Positions 35,899 through 47,464 of a stretch of DNA of 64,000 bases are shown piece after piece. Each line of letters begins with the position of its first letter. Position 1 is the first letter of the stretch. The notes under the pieces were generated by a model, which was given only the letters and a program-made list of their open reading frames with translations, had not been told where the DNA came from and ran no database searches. The position numbers and the translations under genes were made by a program. This stretch comes from Basidiobolus meristosporus CBS 931.73 (lineage: Eukaryota > Basidiobolomycota > Basidiobolomycetes > Basidiobolales > Basidiobolaceae). The DNA lies in assembly GCA_002104905.1 (NCBI GenBank), contig MCFE01000175.1, forward strand, positions 78,765 to 142,764, given 5' to 3'.

Positions 35899-37155
35899 TC
35901 ATCTTCTCCTGGGTTTTTTTCTCACAGGGATTACTACTGAAGCATTTGGTAGTGACTCACTTTGCACACCTATACTACTTCCTGGCTGACTATCATCTTG
36001 GCTACTTGTGTATTTGTAGTCAGTATTTTGCCTCCTAGTTGATGAGTGCAATGCTGCAGCTTGGCCGCGCTGAATTGCTCCGACTGAACCAACTGAACCA
36101 ACTGAACCGGCCTGTAGTGCCATGCGCTGACGCGTTCTTTTACTTGCCAAGGGCTCTGGTGGTTGAGTCACTTCATGTTGGTCATCATCAGTCAGTTCAC
36201 CATAAGTAACTCGCTGATGGTCAGGCAAAACGGCATGCGCAGGCACGCCTTGACGCGTTGAGATGGCCCTTGGCTGAGTTTGATGTGATGCTGCATGTTG
36301 ACGCGACTCGGTCTGCTCCAATGGACTTGTGTCTAAATGAGCAGTTTGGCGAGTTCTGGTAGTTTTGCTCTGAAGCACGCGCGTTGACTCGACGCGCGTT
36401 GACTTGACGCGGGGCGTTCTGGTAAAGGGTGTTGGCGTGGTCTGGACTGATGTGCGCCGGTGCGCTGTGGTTGCAAGAGATGGTAGGGAATCCAGCAAGG
36501 CGTGCTGGCGTGATCTGGACAATGTTGCTCGCGGTCTGTATTCTTCCTCCTGAAGCTCACCATCTGATTCCTCAAGGTATTCACTTACCCTCTGTCTGAT
36601 ACTTTGGAGCTGTTGCCTGGATGAGTCCTGTGTATATTGCTCTCGGAAGCCACTTAGCTCTACTAATATATCACGTAGTACATTAGTCATTTGAGGCAAA
36701 AACTCATTCAAAATCTCTTTGGTTCCCAAAGTTGAGGCACGAACGGACGCGTCCGGCCCGTACTGTGCAAATTGCGCGCGAAATTGTTCCCGCATGGCTT
36801 CCTCATCAAATCCCCTCACTCTCAGCTTATTCTTGATTTCAATACTTGTCTTGTTATATATCTTTTTACATACATCGGCTGGCATCTTGATGTAGAACTC
36901 ATGCCACAGCTTTCTACTCAAATTCTTCCATCTTTGTCAACTCTCTGAGGTATCTAGTTCTGCTAGATTAATCAGTAGTGCCCAAATATCTGTATGAAGG
37001 CTCATCATAGACACTTGGGCCATACTAAAATCATTTGGCAAGAACTCAAACGGATCCGACATTGACTTTTCCGGTCCGGACCACGCTTGTGAGCTGGGGG
37101 ATGGGTTTTGTCTGGGTTGTACTAAAGATGAGTTGAGGCTTGGTATGGGGACCAT
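35899..37155 (-). pseudogene. Harbinger-type partner protein (ORF1), one in-frame stop
   Basis: The frame is continuous from ATG at 37,155 to a stop at 35,899 except for TGA at 36,937-36,939. The N-terminal 72 codons (MVPIPSLNSSLVQPRQ) lead into a helical zone with DIWALLINLAEL, then QRWKNLSRKLWHEFY and TSIEIKNKLRVRGFDEEAMR, a plausible Myb/SANT-like DNA-binding unit as in Harbinger partner proteins. The rest is disordered, Ser/Thr/Arg/Gln-rich, with small repeats (VKSTRVESTRV, GSVGSVGSVG). The TGA could derive from CGA by one CpG transition; an intron is a less likely alternative. Function inferred: nuclear import and DNA binding for the transposase. H1 holds a ruined homologue. Confidence 0.6.
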
Positions 37156-37514
37156 AGCAACGGATTTGGATACTTATACAGCAGTATATTGGCATCAACC
37201 TGGTCTTATATGAAATATATATGAAAACTAAAGTGATTGTTGAATTTTCCATATATTATGCATGATGCATCTTGGATCGCGTTGACACGGATCAGATCAC
37301 ATCAATCGCAGATTTCCTATTTGATTATAGACCTATGATTAAAGCATCAATAAAAGTACCAAGGCATTGTTTGCGGATGATTTTTGCAACATAATGATGG
37401 GATACATGGCAATTGATGGAGATTTAACCATAATGTGTTAAAAATCAGATAAATAACGCAGATCGCGCCGAATCAATTCAAACCGCCTCCATACGATCAT
37501 CCATCAATTTTAAT

Positions 37515-38399
37515 ATGACTTACTCATCTGAATGGTCTTTTCTCATCAATCCCATCACTACCACTGGATTTCCTTTTGACACACTGGAGGAGATCTATTC
37601 CTAGTACTGTGGACCATCAACCCCAATCTACTTAAGGAGATCCCTTGTTAAGCTTCTCTGCTATTACAAGAACTATTGCCCTACAAGGTCTCATCCCACC
37701 ATCCATGGCAACAAAAGTCCTAGAAGCTTTCATTCCCAGCTGACAGCAATGGAGAACCACCTTGCAGAGGGTATGAATGACTTAGAGCAAGCTTGGAATA
37801 CTAGGTTCAGAAGCTCCAATAGACTTCCATATCCCAGAGTGTTCAGCAACAGGTTCCATATCAGGAGTGTTTTGGATACCTTCCCAGTGAGGATTAACAG
37901 ACCTTCTAGAGGGCAGAGGCACTTTTATTCTGGCAAGTACAAGGCACACTGTGTGAAGTTTCAAGCACTGTCTGACATTGAGGGTAACATCATCTGGTTT
38001 AGTGGGCCATTTGCTGGAAGTAGGCATGACAAAGCACTCTGGGTAGAGAATCATCCTGAATTCAGTAGAGGGGAGAAATGTATGGCAGACTTGGCCTATA
38101 TAGGAGAGGATTGTCAGAGATTAGGATGTATTACAGCTTATAGGAAGCCAAGGAATGGTGTGCTTAGCAGGAAGCAGAAGCTCTACAATGAGATATTTAA
38201 TCATTTCAGAGTAAGGGTAGAGCACACATTTGGATATCTGAAGAGATTCAGCATATTGGCAGGTAAATACAGAGGAAAGTCATATATAGGAGAAAACAGC
38301 AGAATAGGTAAAATAGTTAAGATACTTATCAATGCACAGTATGTTCATACAAGAAGACATCCACTGAGAGAAATGTGTCTGGAGCATTATGAAGAGTAA
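37515..38399 (+). pseudogene. Harbinger-type DDE transposase, one in-frame stop
   Basis: The open part starts at 37,749; the same frame extends back to ATG 37,515 with a single TAG at 37,602. It belongs to the DDE_4 superfamily of PIF/Harbinger by: SVLDTFPVRINRP (first Asp), FYSGKYKAHCVKFQALSD, WFSGPFAGSRHDKALW (second Asp), MADLAYIGEDCQRLG, and FNHFRVRVEHTFGYLKRF (catalytic Glu), ending YVHTRRHPLREMCLEHYEE. All three acidic residues are present. At about 290 residues including the part before the stop it is shorter than typical (350-450), so an upstream exon or N-terminal loss is possible. TAG could be a C-to-T change of CAG. Confidence 0.75.
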
Positions 38400-40372
38400 A
38401 TAAAGCAAGGAAAGCACTATTCTGAGCAACATAAGTAAGATTGAGTAAAATTACCAGTAACTGTATCATACCACTGGCATCATGGTAGAAATTATAGTGC
38501 CAGATAGTGCCGTAGAGTGCCAGATTGATCCGGCACTATAAACCGGCTGGCACTATGTGCCACTATCCAACAGAACAAGTCTAATATCTGCATTGGAGAC
38601 ACCTCAGCCATCAGCAAGCCAGCCGGCTTTTCTGTGCACAGTGGATGGTATTGCTGTTGAATGTGCAAGATCTAGGGGATTCATTCCATATCTGTCACAT
38701 ATTATTATTACCCAAACACCAACACTAGACACATGATCTTCCCGCAGCAAGAATGTACAGAAGTCAGCATGCAATTGCAGCAAAGCTTGAAAGCTATAAG
38801 CCAGTGGCCAGAATATGGAATCACTTCAAGACTGGAGATACCTAAGATAGAAGGTATCTATTGGAGCAAAAGCTTTCCACTGGGAGCAACACATCTGCTT
38901 TTCAATAACATGCTTAAACTAATGACTAAGTTGTACAAGGCGCATTTCAAGCTAAATGAGCCCTTTGAGATAGCAGAGAAATTTGAAAGAATTGGCAAGA
39001 TACTACAGAGTATCTGCTACTCTAAGTACTTCTCACAGGCTCCTCCCAACATTCATACATATACTCAATAATACAAATGCAAAGACTGGATTAACCAGAT
39101 ATGTATTTATTCAAGTGGTGTTCTGAAGCCATTCCCACTAGGAGTACATTGGAAGCATTGGGAGTCATATATTGACATTGTAGGAGTATACATCCAGAAG
39201 TAGATCACCAATGCCAACTTGACACATCTACAGCTGCTGTGCAAGGAGTTTGTAAAGGATTTGAGTGGCTATACTACAAACATAAAGCTGAATGCATAGA
39301 TCTCTGCCACTACTGTATCCATTTTCTACTCCATCTTGCTTGGCAAGTGGAGAATATAGGGTGTTGCTTCACCTGTTGGGAGTCTCCTATGGAGTGGAGG
39401 TGTGGGGAGATAGGAAGACAAGTTGCATGTACTACCATATCCCAATCTCATTAAGAATATTACCTTCAAGTCTGTGAAGGATCTGATGAGTTGGTACATG
39501 GTGGATAGCCCAGAAGAGTTGGAGAATACTGAGGACAGATGTGCACATGGAGACACCTATGCCCATGGCATTAGGAAGCTAAACAGCCCCACATCATGGG
39601 TAATCAGTTAAGTAATGCAAGTTGGGTTGAGTGCAACAAGCAACCAATTTTTATTAGGAATGCTCTACCAAAGTATGACAGGTTTCTCTTGGTTGCAAGA
39701 CACCATCTACATCATTCAATATGAAATTCACACAAACAAGAGCCAGAGCAAACCTATAAGAGGGACTAGAATCCAGCAGGGAGAAGGGATATATTGGCCA
39801 AATACCACAAAGTTCTTTGCGGATTTTCAGGAGGTATTCATGGTAGAAGTGGTGGCAACCAAGCATATGTTTGCAAGATGCATATGTTACCAGTAGTACA
39901 AGGTAAATGGCAACTTTGCAAGTATCACGCTACAAAGCTGTAAAGTTGAGGTAATAGAGGCATGTCAATTGCAGCAGGTGTGCACATTTGTAGAGGTAAG
40001 TAAGCAGGAGGCCATAGTTTTTTTTACTTGTATTTTATGGGGAATACCCAAGGTGGTAGTGGGTAAGCAAATTAAGAGGGGTGATTCTATAGTGGAATAT
40101 ATGAATAGCACAAGGGGAGATAGAAAAAGGAAATACAGTTTTGTAAATTGAAAAGGTGGCATTCTACAGAAGTAGCTATAGGCCACCATACTACCATTGT
40201 AGCACTATCAGAGGCTTGCAATGAGGCTATAAAAACACCATCAAATTATTTGCCATATATTGTAATTGGATGTGCTAGCCAGTTAGATCCACTCAAATAG
40301 TTGTAGAGGACATTGACACCACAGTAATGCCATGCCACCATTGGCAAAACACTGCCCAAACACCATTATGTG

Positions 40373-43246
40373 TTTCAGTTTCAGCTTTGGCAATTTTGGA
40401 TGCAGGATCACTGATTAGAATGGTGCTCATATTGCTTTGGGTATCAGAGATGAGAGTCTGTATAAGTTGACTTATATTGCATCATATCTGGAAGCCTATA
40501 TAAGCAAATTATATGAAGAAACACCAATGTCTTGGCACAGGAGATTTGGACATGTCAATTTTGATTATTTGTGCAAAATTATCAAAGATCTGCTAATTTC
40601 CAGAGAAAAAATTGATCCCCCAGCTAACATAGAGCACTCTGAAGCCTGTATATATGGGAAATGTGCCAGACAACTGCTCAAGAGCTCTGGGTTAATCAAA
40701 ACTCAGAAAAAACCAGATCTAATTCACTCAGATCTCTGTGGACCTATGCAAAATTTATCCATAGGAGGGATGAAGTATTTATTCACCTTGATTGATATAT
40801 ATACAAGAAACATGTGGGTCTACTTCATGGAGAGAATGGAAGAAGCTCTTTCTAAGCTGGTACAGTCTAAAGCCATGGCAGAGAGAGAAACTGGTGAAAA
40901 ATCAAGAAAATATGCTCTGACAGTAGTGACAAATATGCTGCAAAACTCTTCATCCACTTCTGCAAAATACACGGGATAGAGTAAGACACTACTCTACCAC
41001 GCTCCCCCCCCCAACAAAATGGAGTAGCAGAACATGCAAACAGATCAATGATTGATATGGCATGATCTATGATCTGTTATCAAAAATTATCCTATGATTT
41101 TTGGATGGATTCAGTTGCCACAGCTGTATAGCTTAATTATAGGAGTTTTAACAGAGTACTTTGTGATTTTACTCCATTTGAAGCATGGCATGGATACAGA
41201 CCAAGTGCAGAGCATCTAAGAATATTTGGGTGTATGTTATATGCCAAGAAACTGCCCAGAAATCAGTAAGGATTTGAGCCAAAAAGTGTAAAATGCATAT
41301 TTTGGGGCCACTGCAATGAGAGTAAAGCATACAGACTATACAATGCTAAAGCAAAGCTGTTGATCAAGTCCAGGGATGTGTTATTTGATTAAAATTCAAG
41401 ATTTCCACAAAAAATGACATCAGATGAAGACAAAAATCTGATCTAGAGTCCACCAATTGTCAAGATTGAATAAAAGCCAAACAATGAGATTTTTTTAACT
41501 TTGGAGGACTCTACAACCATGCTTCAGCCTGAATCAGTGCCCCAAAATCTCCCAGAAGTGGCTGCTCCCATAACAAATGCCAGGAGATCCCAACAGACAA
41601 TAAATAGCCTAAATTACCATATCAATGAGGGTACAAACTTAGCCTATGCCTATTCAGTTCATATTGATGAGCCCTAGACTGTAAAAGAGAACCTATATAG
41701 CCTTCTGACAAAGTTTTGGAGATCTGCAAAGGCTGAGCAATATCAGCCATAATGGAAAATCAAACTTAGGACATAATCAAATTACCAAGCCAGCAACAAC
41801 CAATTGAAAGCAGATGGGTCTTTACAACAAAGTACAAGGCTGATGGTACAGTTGAAACACACAAAGCAAGACTTGTGGCCAAAAGATACTCTCAGATAGA
41901 AGGACTTGACTATACTGAGACCTTGGCATCAGTAGCCAAGTTTAGTTCCATCAGATTAATATTGTCTATTGCAGCCAAATATGAGTTTTTTATACATCAA
42001 ATGTATGTAGAAACTGCACTTTTGAATGATGAACCTGATAAAGATGTGTGTATGGACCAGCCTGATGGGTTTGCTGACCAAGATAACCCCCATTTGTCAG
42101 CAAGCTTAAAAATCTCTATATAGTCTCAAACAATCACTGAGAGACTGGAATTGCAAGATAGATTCTTATTTGAAATCTTTGAGTTTCAAAAGGAGTAATG
42201 CTGACTGTAGTATATACTATTTGCCAGATGGTGCAAATCCAGTTCTATTAGCCCTATATGTGGATGATCTTATTATAGCCATCAATAACCTAGAAACCTT
42301 GGAAGAAACTAGAGTCAGCCTATCTGAATAGTTCAAGATGTTTAATCTAGGAGAACTAAGTTACTACTTACAGATAAAGCTCCCCATGGACATAGGTACC
42401 CACACTATCACCCTAAGCCAATCCAGTATACCCAAGATATACTAAAGAAGTACCAAATGAAAGACTGTAAACCAGCAGCTACCTTACTGGAGACAAACCT
42501 CAACTTAGTCAAAACTCAACCAAATCAACAGAGCTTGATGCCATCTGAAAGCCCCAACTTTCCTTATCTATCTAGGGTCAGCAGATTGATGTATATCATG
42601 CTTGGAACATGTCAAGATATCTCATATTTTGTGGGAGCTGTCAGCCAGTATAATCAGAGTTATGGATCTTAACTTATTGCAGCAGTTAAGCAGATTTTTA
42701 AATACCTAAAAGGAACTGTTGATATCTGCTTATGGTAAATTGATAAGGATTCATAACAAGATCTTGTAGGATAGTCTGATTCTGATTGGGGATAAAATTT
42801 AAAAGACAAAAGATCTACCACAGGATACACCTTTTTCTACTACAAAGGAGCAATTTCAGGAAATTCAAGAAAGCAACCTACTGTAGCACTTTCTACCACA
42901 GAGACAGTGTATATGGCTGCCTGTGAAGCACAAAAGAGACCATGTGGCTAAGAAAGCTCTTTAAAGATTTAGGCTTATGTCAAAAAATGTCTATTACTTT
43001 ATTTCCAGATAATCCAAGATGTTTACAATTAGGTAGAATTCCAACTTTTCATGCTAGAACTAAGCATATAGATATTAGACACCATTTCATACATGGAGCT
43101 ATAGAAAATAGCTTGGCTAACTTAGCTTACTGTCCTACAGATGAAATGATTGCCAACATATTCACCAAACCATTAGCCAGAGACAAGCTTGGATATCTTA
43201 GGTCAAAGTTAGGACTAGTTGGTATGAACATTTACTTGAATGAGAG
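40373..43246 (+). pseudogene. Copia-3 pol, degenerate, 5'-truncated
   Basis: Plus-strand blocks: gag-pre-integrase zinc region (SWHRRFGHVNFDYLCKII, ACIYGKCARQ, 40,520-40,670), integrase core start (DLIHSDLCGPM, LFTLIDIYTR), decayed integrase (40,980-41,400), reverse transcriptase (WVFTTKYKADGTVETHKARL, CMDQPDGFADQDNPHL), catalytic LALYVDDLII at about 42,250, then KPAATLLETNLNLVKTQPNQ and RNase H (PTFHARTKHIDIRHHFIHGA, TDEMIANIFTKPLARDKLGY). Stops and frameshifts throughout. gag and the 5' LTR are missing; it abuts the CACTA C3 right region. Confidence 0.8.
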
Positions 43247-43593
43247 TGTTGTAAGAAGTTGTAATCTCACCTAAATATTCACCAAACTTTGCCACTTGGA
43301 TCATTACCTTCAAAGCCTAGAGAAAAATGACCAAATTCCTTGCTTGGATTTACTGGAATATCTCACCCAAATACCAGGTACCCAGAACATGAAAATTCTC
43401 AAAGTTGTCCAAACTTCCCCAAACTTTCCATACATTTTCTTGCAACCCTCCTACACCTATTCTACATGCATGTTACATCAAGACCATGTGAATGTATAAA
43501 TATCACTTTTGCATTCAATAAATTGCCAAGGGAATACAACATAATCTACTAGTTCTCCTAATCACATAAAATATCTCCATGACTCTTAGAACA
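43247..43593 (+). mobile_element. Copia-3 3' LTR
   Basis: Sense-orientation LTR (TGTTGTAAGAAG ... GACTCTTAGAACA) following the FTKPLARDK RNase H end. It interrupts the integrase of the neighbouring minus-strand Copia-4 within its SDNGGEY box. Confidence 0.8.
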
Positions 43594-45239
43594 TACTCTC
43601 CACCATTGTCAGAGCATATTTTCTTGATTCTTTCATCACTTTCTCTCTCCACCATGGCTTTAGACACCCAGAGCTTAGACAGAGCTACTTTCTTTCTGTC
43701 CAAGAAGTGGACGCATGTGTATCTTGTATTATCAACAATAGAAATGAGTAAATACTTCATCCTGCCTAAGGATATGTTTTGCATAGGTCCACACAGATTA
43801 GAGTTAGATCTAGCTTTTTCTAGTTTTTACCAATCCAGAGCTCTTGAACAATTGTCTGGCTTACCTCCCATATATGCAGGCTTCACAGTGCTCTAAATTG
43901 GCTGGGGGATCTCTTTTTACTCCAGAAGTTAGCTGATCTTTGATCATTTTGCACTAATGATCAAAATTGATGTGTCCAAATCTCCTGTGCCAAAGCTTTG
44001 ATGATTCTTCATTTAAGTTACTTATATAGGCTTCCAGATTTACAGATTCTGATCTCTGATACCCAAAGCAATATGAGCACCATTTTGATCAGTGATCCTG
44101 CATCCAGAATTGACAAAGCTGAAACTGAGTCTTTCTGCTGTGGCCTTGCTTACAGATAGAAGGTTCTTGGCTATTTCTGGAACATAGAGTACTACTTGGA
44201 GGATAAGTGTGTGGCTTTGCTCACTGCTTCTAAGGCTTACTTGGATAGTTCCTTCTCCCACTGTAACAAGTGTTGCATCATCATCTATCAAAACCTTCTT
44301 AATTGGAATATCTTGATATTGGGTGAAAAGTTTTTTTTGGTGTGTTAAGTGTTGAGATGCTCCAGAGTCAATATACCATATCTGAGAATCCTTGTTTATG
44401 GTCATGCTTGGTGTAGATATATATAGTCTATCTTCAGATGTTGCAGTTTTTCATATTCAGTCTTCTTTGCTGATTATCTCTCTTTTTGGGACACCTGTCT
44501 GATATGTGTCCTTTCCTTTTGCAGTAGTTGCGAAACAGGTTGCTATCACCTTTGAAAGGTCTTGGGTATCTCCTTTGTTGGTTATCATTGCTTATTGAAG
44601 CATTTTCTTCTTCCATCTTATTGGCACTTGATTTTCTTAATTCTTCATCCAGGAGCCTTCCATATACGTAATATAAGGTCAAATCATCAGTTCTGGACTC
44701 TAGGGCTGATACAAGGCCCTGAAACTTGTCTGTCAGGCTATTTAGGATGGTAACTATCACATCCTCATCAGTAGTTGGTATGCCCACAGATTCCATTTCA
44801 TCCACCAGCAGGGTGTTTCTGTTAATCAGATTTTATATTTCTTCCCCTGGCTGCATCTTTGTAGTAAAGAGTTTTTGTCTCAGATACATTTCTTAGCAGC
44901 TGATCATGACTGATAGGTGTCTTCTAATGCCTTCCACACATTCTTTGCTGTTTTTGCACTTGAGCATTGAATTAGCAATTTGTCTTTAACATTAAGGCAA
45001 ATGCAGTTGAAGGCACCTTGTTCTTTCTTCTGGTGCTTTAAGGCTTCCTCTCCCTCTTTTTTAGGAGGGCATTCTTCTCCCATGATAATATCCCAAAGGC
45101 CTCTTTCTTGTAGCAGCATCTTCATCTTCACCTTCCACACTGATAGTTAGATCCATCCAACTTTTCAGCAGAAGGAAAAATCCCAGTACTAGCAGTAGTA
45201 GGCATTGTGGAGAGTGACGGCTTGGGGCTCATAGCCTAT
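43594..45239 (-). pseudogene. Copia-4: gag, protease and integrase start
   Basis: Minus strand, N to C: gag start KVKMKMLLQERGLWDI (45,140-44,904), gag body to VDEMESVGIPTTDEDVIVTI (44,805-44,600), zinc knuckle NYCKRKGHISDRC with the first Cys replaced by Arg (about 44,520), protease IDSGASQHLTHQ (44,370) with NLLSVSK, pre-integrase region (decayed, 44,040-43,860), and integrase QNISLGRMKYLLISIVDNT through KICSDNGGEYV, where LTR sequence cuts it. The primer site GGGCTCATAGCC (plus strand 45,225-45,236) adjoins the LTR. Confidence 0.8.
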
Positions 45240-45575
45240 TGTAACAGTCATGGAGATATTGGAAGTTATTTGGAAGGACAAGTAGTTTATGTGGTTTTCA
45301 CTTTGTGATATATTGAATGTAAAAGTAGTATTTATACTTTTACATGGTCTTGGCATTACAAGCATGTAGAATACGTTAAGGAAGGGTTCATCAACATGTG
45401 TGCAAAGTTTGGGGCTGTTTGGACAACCCAGAGTATTCTCACAAAAATACCAGATACCCAGAACATGAAAATTCTCAAAGTAGGAATTTGGTCAGTATTC
45501 TCTAGGATTTGATGGTAATGATCTAAGTGACTAAGTTAGGTAAGTATTTAGGTGGAATTCCAAATTTTTACAACA
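45240..45575 (-). mobile_element. Copia-4 5' LTR with internal micro-inversion
   Basis: Plus strand TGTAACAGTC ... TTTTTACAACA. Collinear with the 60,763 LTR except that about 54 bases (45,427-45,480) are present in reverse complement (CCAGATACCCAGAACATGAA instead of TTCATGTTCTGGGTACCTGG). Confidence 0.8.
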
Positions 45576-45967
45576 GTATCTTTGTAGTAAAGAGTTTTTG
45601 TCTAAGATACATTTTCTTGGCAGCTGGACATGACTGTTAGGTGTCTTCTAATGCCTTCCAGGCATTATTTGATGTTTTTGCTCTTGAGCATTGAATTAGC
45701 AATTTGTCTTTGACATTGGAGCAAATGAGGTTAAAGGCACTTTGCTCTTCCTTCTGGTACTTTAAGGATTCCTCTCCTACATTTTTAGGAGGGCATTCTT
45801 CTCCTGTGACAATCTCCCAAAGGCCTCTTTCTTGTAGCAGCATCTTCACCTTCACCTTCACCTTCCACACATGGTAGTTAGATCCATTCCACTTTTCATC
45901 AGAGGGAGAAGTTCCAGTAATAGCAGCTGTAGATATTGCAGAGAGTGACAGCTTGAGGCTCCTAACC
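45576..45967 (-). pseudogene. Copia-5 gag N-terminus
   Basis: Open for 117 codons (45,990-45,637): SLSAISTAAITGTSPSDEKW, GSNYHVWKVKVKVKMLLQER, ECPPKNVGEESLKYQKEEQS, IQCSRAKTSNNAWKALEDT. This is the best-preserved Copia gag start in the window; the first codons run into the LTR/primer site (45,956-45,967). KVKVKV reflects a small in-frame duplication relative to Copia-4 (KVKM). It is cut at about 45,580 by the LTR of Copia-4. Confidence 0.75.
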
Positions 45968-46318
45968 TGTTGTAAGAGTCTTGGAGACATCGGAAGTGAT
46001 TAGGAGAATGAGTAGATTATGTATTTATCACTTATTGATCAATTGAATGTAAGAGTAGGATTGATACTTTTACATGATCTTGGTGTAGCAAACATGTAGA
46101 ATAGGAGTAGGGAGATTCCAAGAACATGTGTGCAAAGTTTGGGGCTGTTTGAACAACTTTGAGAATTCTCATGTTCTGGGTACCTGGTATTGTGGTGAGA
46201 GTATTCCAAGTAAATCCCAACCAGGAATTTGGTCAGTATTCTCTAGGGTTTGAGGGAATTGACCCAAGTGACTAAGCTAGGTGAATATTCAGGTGGAATT
46301 TTCGAATTTTTGCAACCA
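45968..46318 (-). mobile_element. Copia-5 5' LTR
   Basis: Plus strand TGTTGTAAGAGTCTTGGAGA ... TTTTTGCAACCA. About 85-90% similar by eye to 60,763-61,111. Confidence 0.8.
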
Positions 46319-46720
46319 ATATTACAAGCAACTTTGATGGCAGTATTTGTAGTACCAGATTGATTATCATTCTATATAGCATTTGAAAGTAGTTTGATGC
46401 CTATGTTCTTGTAAATAGGAATATCTGGAGGACAATGTTCTGGGTACCTGGTGTTTTGGTGAGAATACTCACAGTGCCAACAAGGAACCTGGTTAGAAAC
46501 CCCTAAGATTTGTAGGCAAAATCCAAGTGATCAAGTTGGGTGAATATCTGGGTGTAATACAAGATCCACAACACTCCCACCAAACCATGACCCTAACATG
46601 GCTAATGTGCTCCACGCAGGCAGACCTGCCCATTCCAACACTACTGTATAAGATAGTGGGTGACAAGCCTTGTTACAAGGTTGGGGGTGGAATGAGGAGC
46701 TTGGTTGGTATTCATATGAC
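46319..46720 (-). mobile_element. Copia LTR fragment and border sequence
   Basis: 46,436-46,581 is the second half of a Copia LTR (TGTTCTGGGTACCTGG ... CACAACA), followed by CTCCCACCAAACCATG, the sequence that normally follows this LTR in minus-strand elements. 46,319-46,435 and 46,600-46,720 show no recognisable feature. Base composition changes to GC-rich at about 46,720. Confidence 0.6.
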
Positions 46721-47207
46721 TGCAGCCTGAACTGGCCACTCTCGGAGATTCCCCAGTCACCGTGTTCTGGTCAGCGGTGGGCATGGGTCCGAGTGCCACT
46801 CGTCCACTGGAGACCCCACGGTGCGGACGGTACGATCCGGGAGCAATTCTCTCTGGACTGCCGGCTGTTGAGGCCCACGCTGGACGGACCCGAACACCTC
46901 CCGGCTTCCCCTTCCCCCCCCCCTCCTCCACACTCCGTATCGAGGGGCCAGTGAACCACCTGCGCATCTCGTCTCTCCAAACCCATCATCCCCCATGGAC
47001 TCAACCCTAGCCTACCTCCCCTCGAGTATTCACCCCGTCGATGGGATCCGGTCGGGACCACCACTAGGTCGTTCCATTTCGGGGGAATCCCGTCGTGGGT
47101 CGGCGGCGGGCAATACCACGTAGGCGTTCCGGTTGGCAGGGAACATGATCAGTTCGTGTGGGAGTGTATGTTTACGGGTAGGTGAGTTCACGTGGATCCT
47201 TCTATGT

Positions 47208-47266
47208 TTACATCGGTATGTGTGTGCGTGTGCGTGTGCGGGCGTTGGTGTGTGTATGTATATGTA

Positions 47267-47311
<45 letters not shown>
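47208..47311. repeat. (TG)n microsatellite
   Basis: Imperfect TGTGCG/TGTA repeats lead into an uninterrupted TG run of about 39 bases (47,271-47,309), then GCGCACGCGCGC. Alternating purine-pyrimidine with Z-DNA potential. Confidence 0.95.
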
Positions 47312-47313
<2 letters not shown>

Positions 47314-47464
47314 GCACGCGCGCACATTCGCCAACCAATCAAGAGGAGACGAGATGGCATGGACACCACTACCACGTAAGGCCTACCGGGGGTTTCAAGG
47401 CCGCTCACCGCCTCCGGGAAGCCGTAAAAATAGCCACTCGACGGACCTATCGATGGGGAGGAGG

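Larger units (their letters stand above)
35156..38582. mobile_element. PIF/Harbinger-like transposon H2 with TIRs and 3-bp duplication
   Basis: Ends are AGAATTGTTC at 35,156 and, reversed, AGACTTGTTC at 38,582 (9 of 10 identical). The flanking trinucleotide AAT occurs at 35,153-35,155 and 38,583-38,585. Removing the 3,427 bases restores alignment of CACTA C3 with copy C2. It holds two divergent genes: a DDE transposase on plus and a 340+ residue partner on minus, the two-gene layout known for PIF/Harbinger. Much of the ORF1 half is rich in CpG, unlike everything around it, so it is the youngest large insertion here. A cluster of direct and inverted AGTGCC/GGCACT motifs lies at 38,495-38,566, near the right end. 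Confidence 0.8.
34164..40151 (+). pseudogene. Transposase of CACTA copy C3, split by Harbinger insertion
   Basis: First part, 34,164-35,081: APGCLCNHAQTESDEF, SEYGAQSDSSDKVGS, LWSQVSLVIYLLVTD, LATYDPKTLLISAFVSSC, VTCLNCQESTTIEGKYHSHC (cysteines of a probable zinc ribbon), FCGKHYKQLRSKGY, WPLILINLNLLPII, NLMVVSLVLGPKSLSNLDSYL-type block. H2 follows. Second part, 38,586-40,151: GDT.AISKPAGF-type block, KSFPLGATHLLFNNMLKLMTK, QAPPNIHTYTQ, HLQLLCKEFV, CCFTCWESPMEW, LPYPNLIKNITFKSVKDLMS, FADFQEVFMVEVVATKHMFA, SKQEAIVFFTCILWGIPKVV. The family is EnSpm/CACTA of the fungal type by these ordered blocks. Several stops; H2 alone would abolish function. Confidence 0.65.
30336..40372 (+). mobile_element. 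CACTA-like element copy C3, most complete, with three insertions
   Basis: Composite copy: ORF A on minus (33,731-30,348), a shared upstream region (33,732-34,160), and transposase on plus (34,164-40,151), followed by part of the right terminal region. Later insertions are a solo LTR-B (30,814-31,614), LTR-E (32,095-32,755) and the Harbinger-like element H2 (35,156-38,582). The left terminus is lost at 30,336 and the right one at 40,372, where Copia-3 begins. Without insertions the body is roughly 5 kb. Confidence 0.6.
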
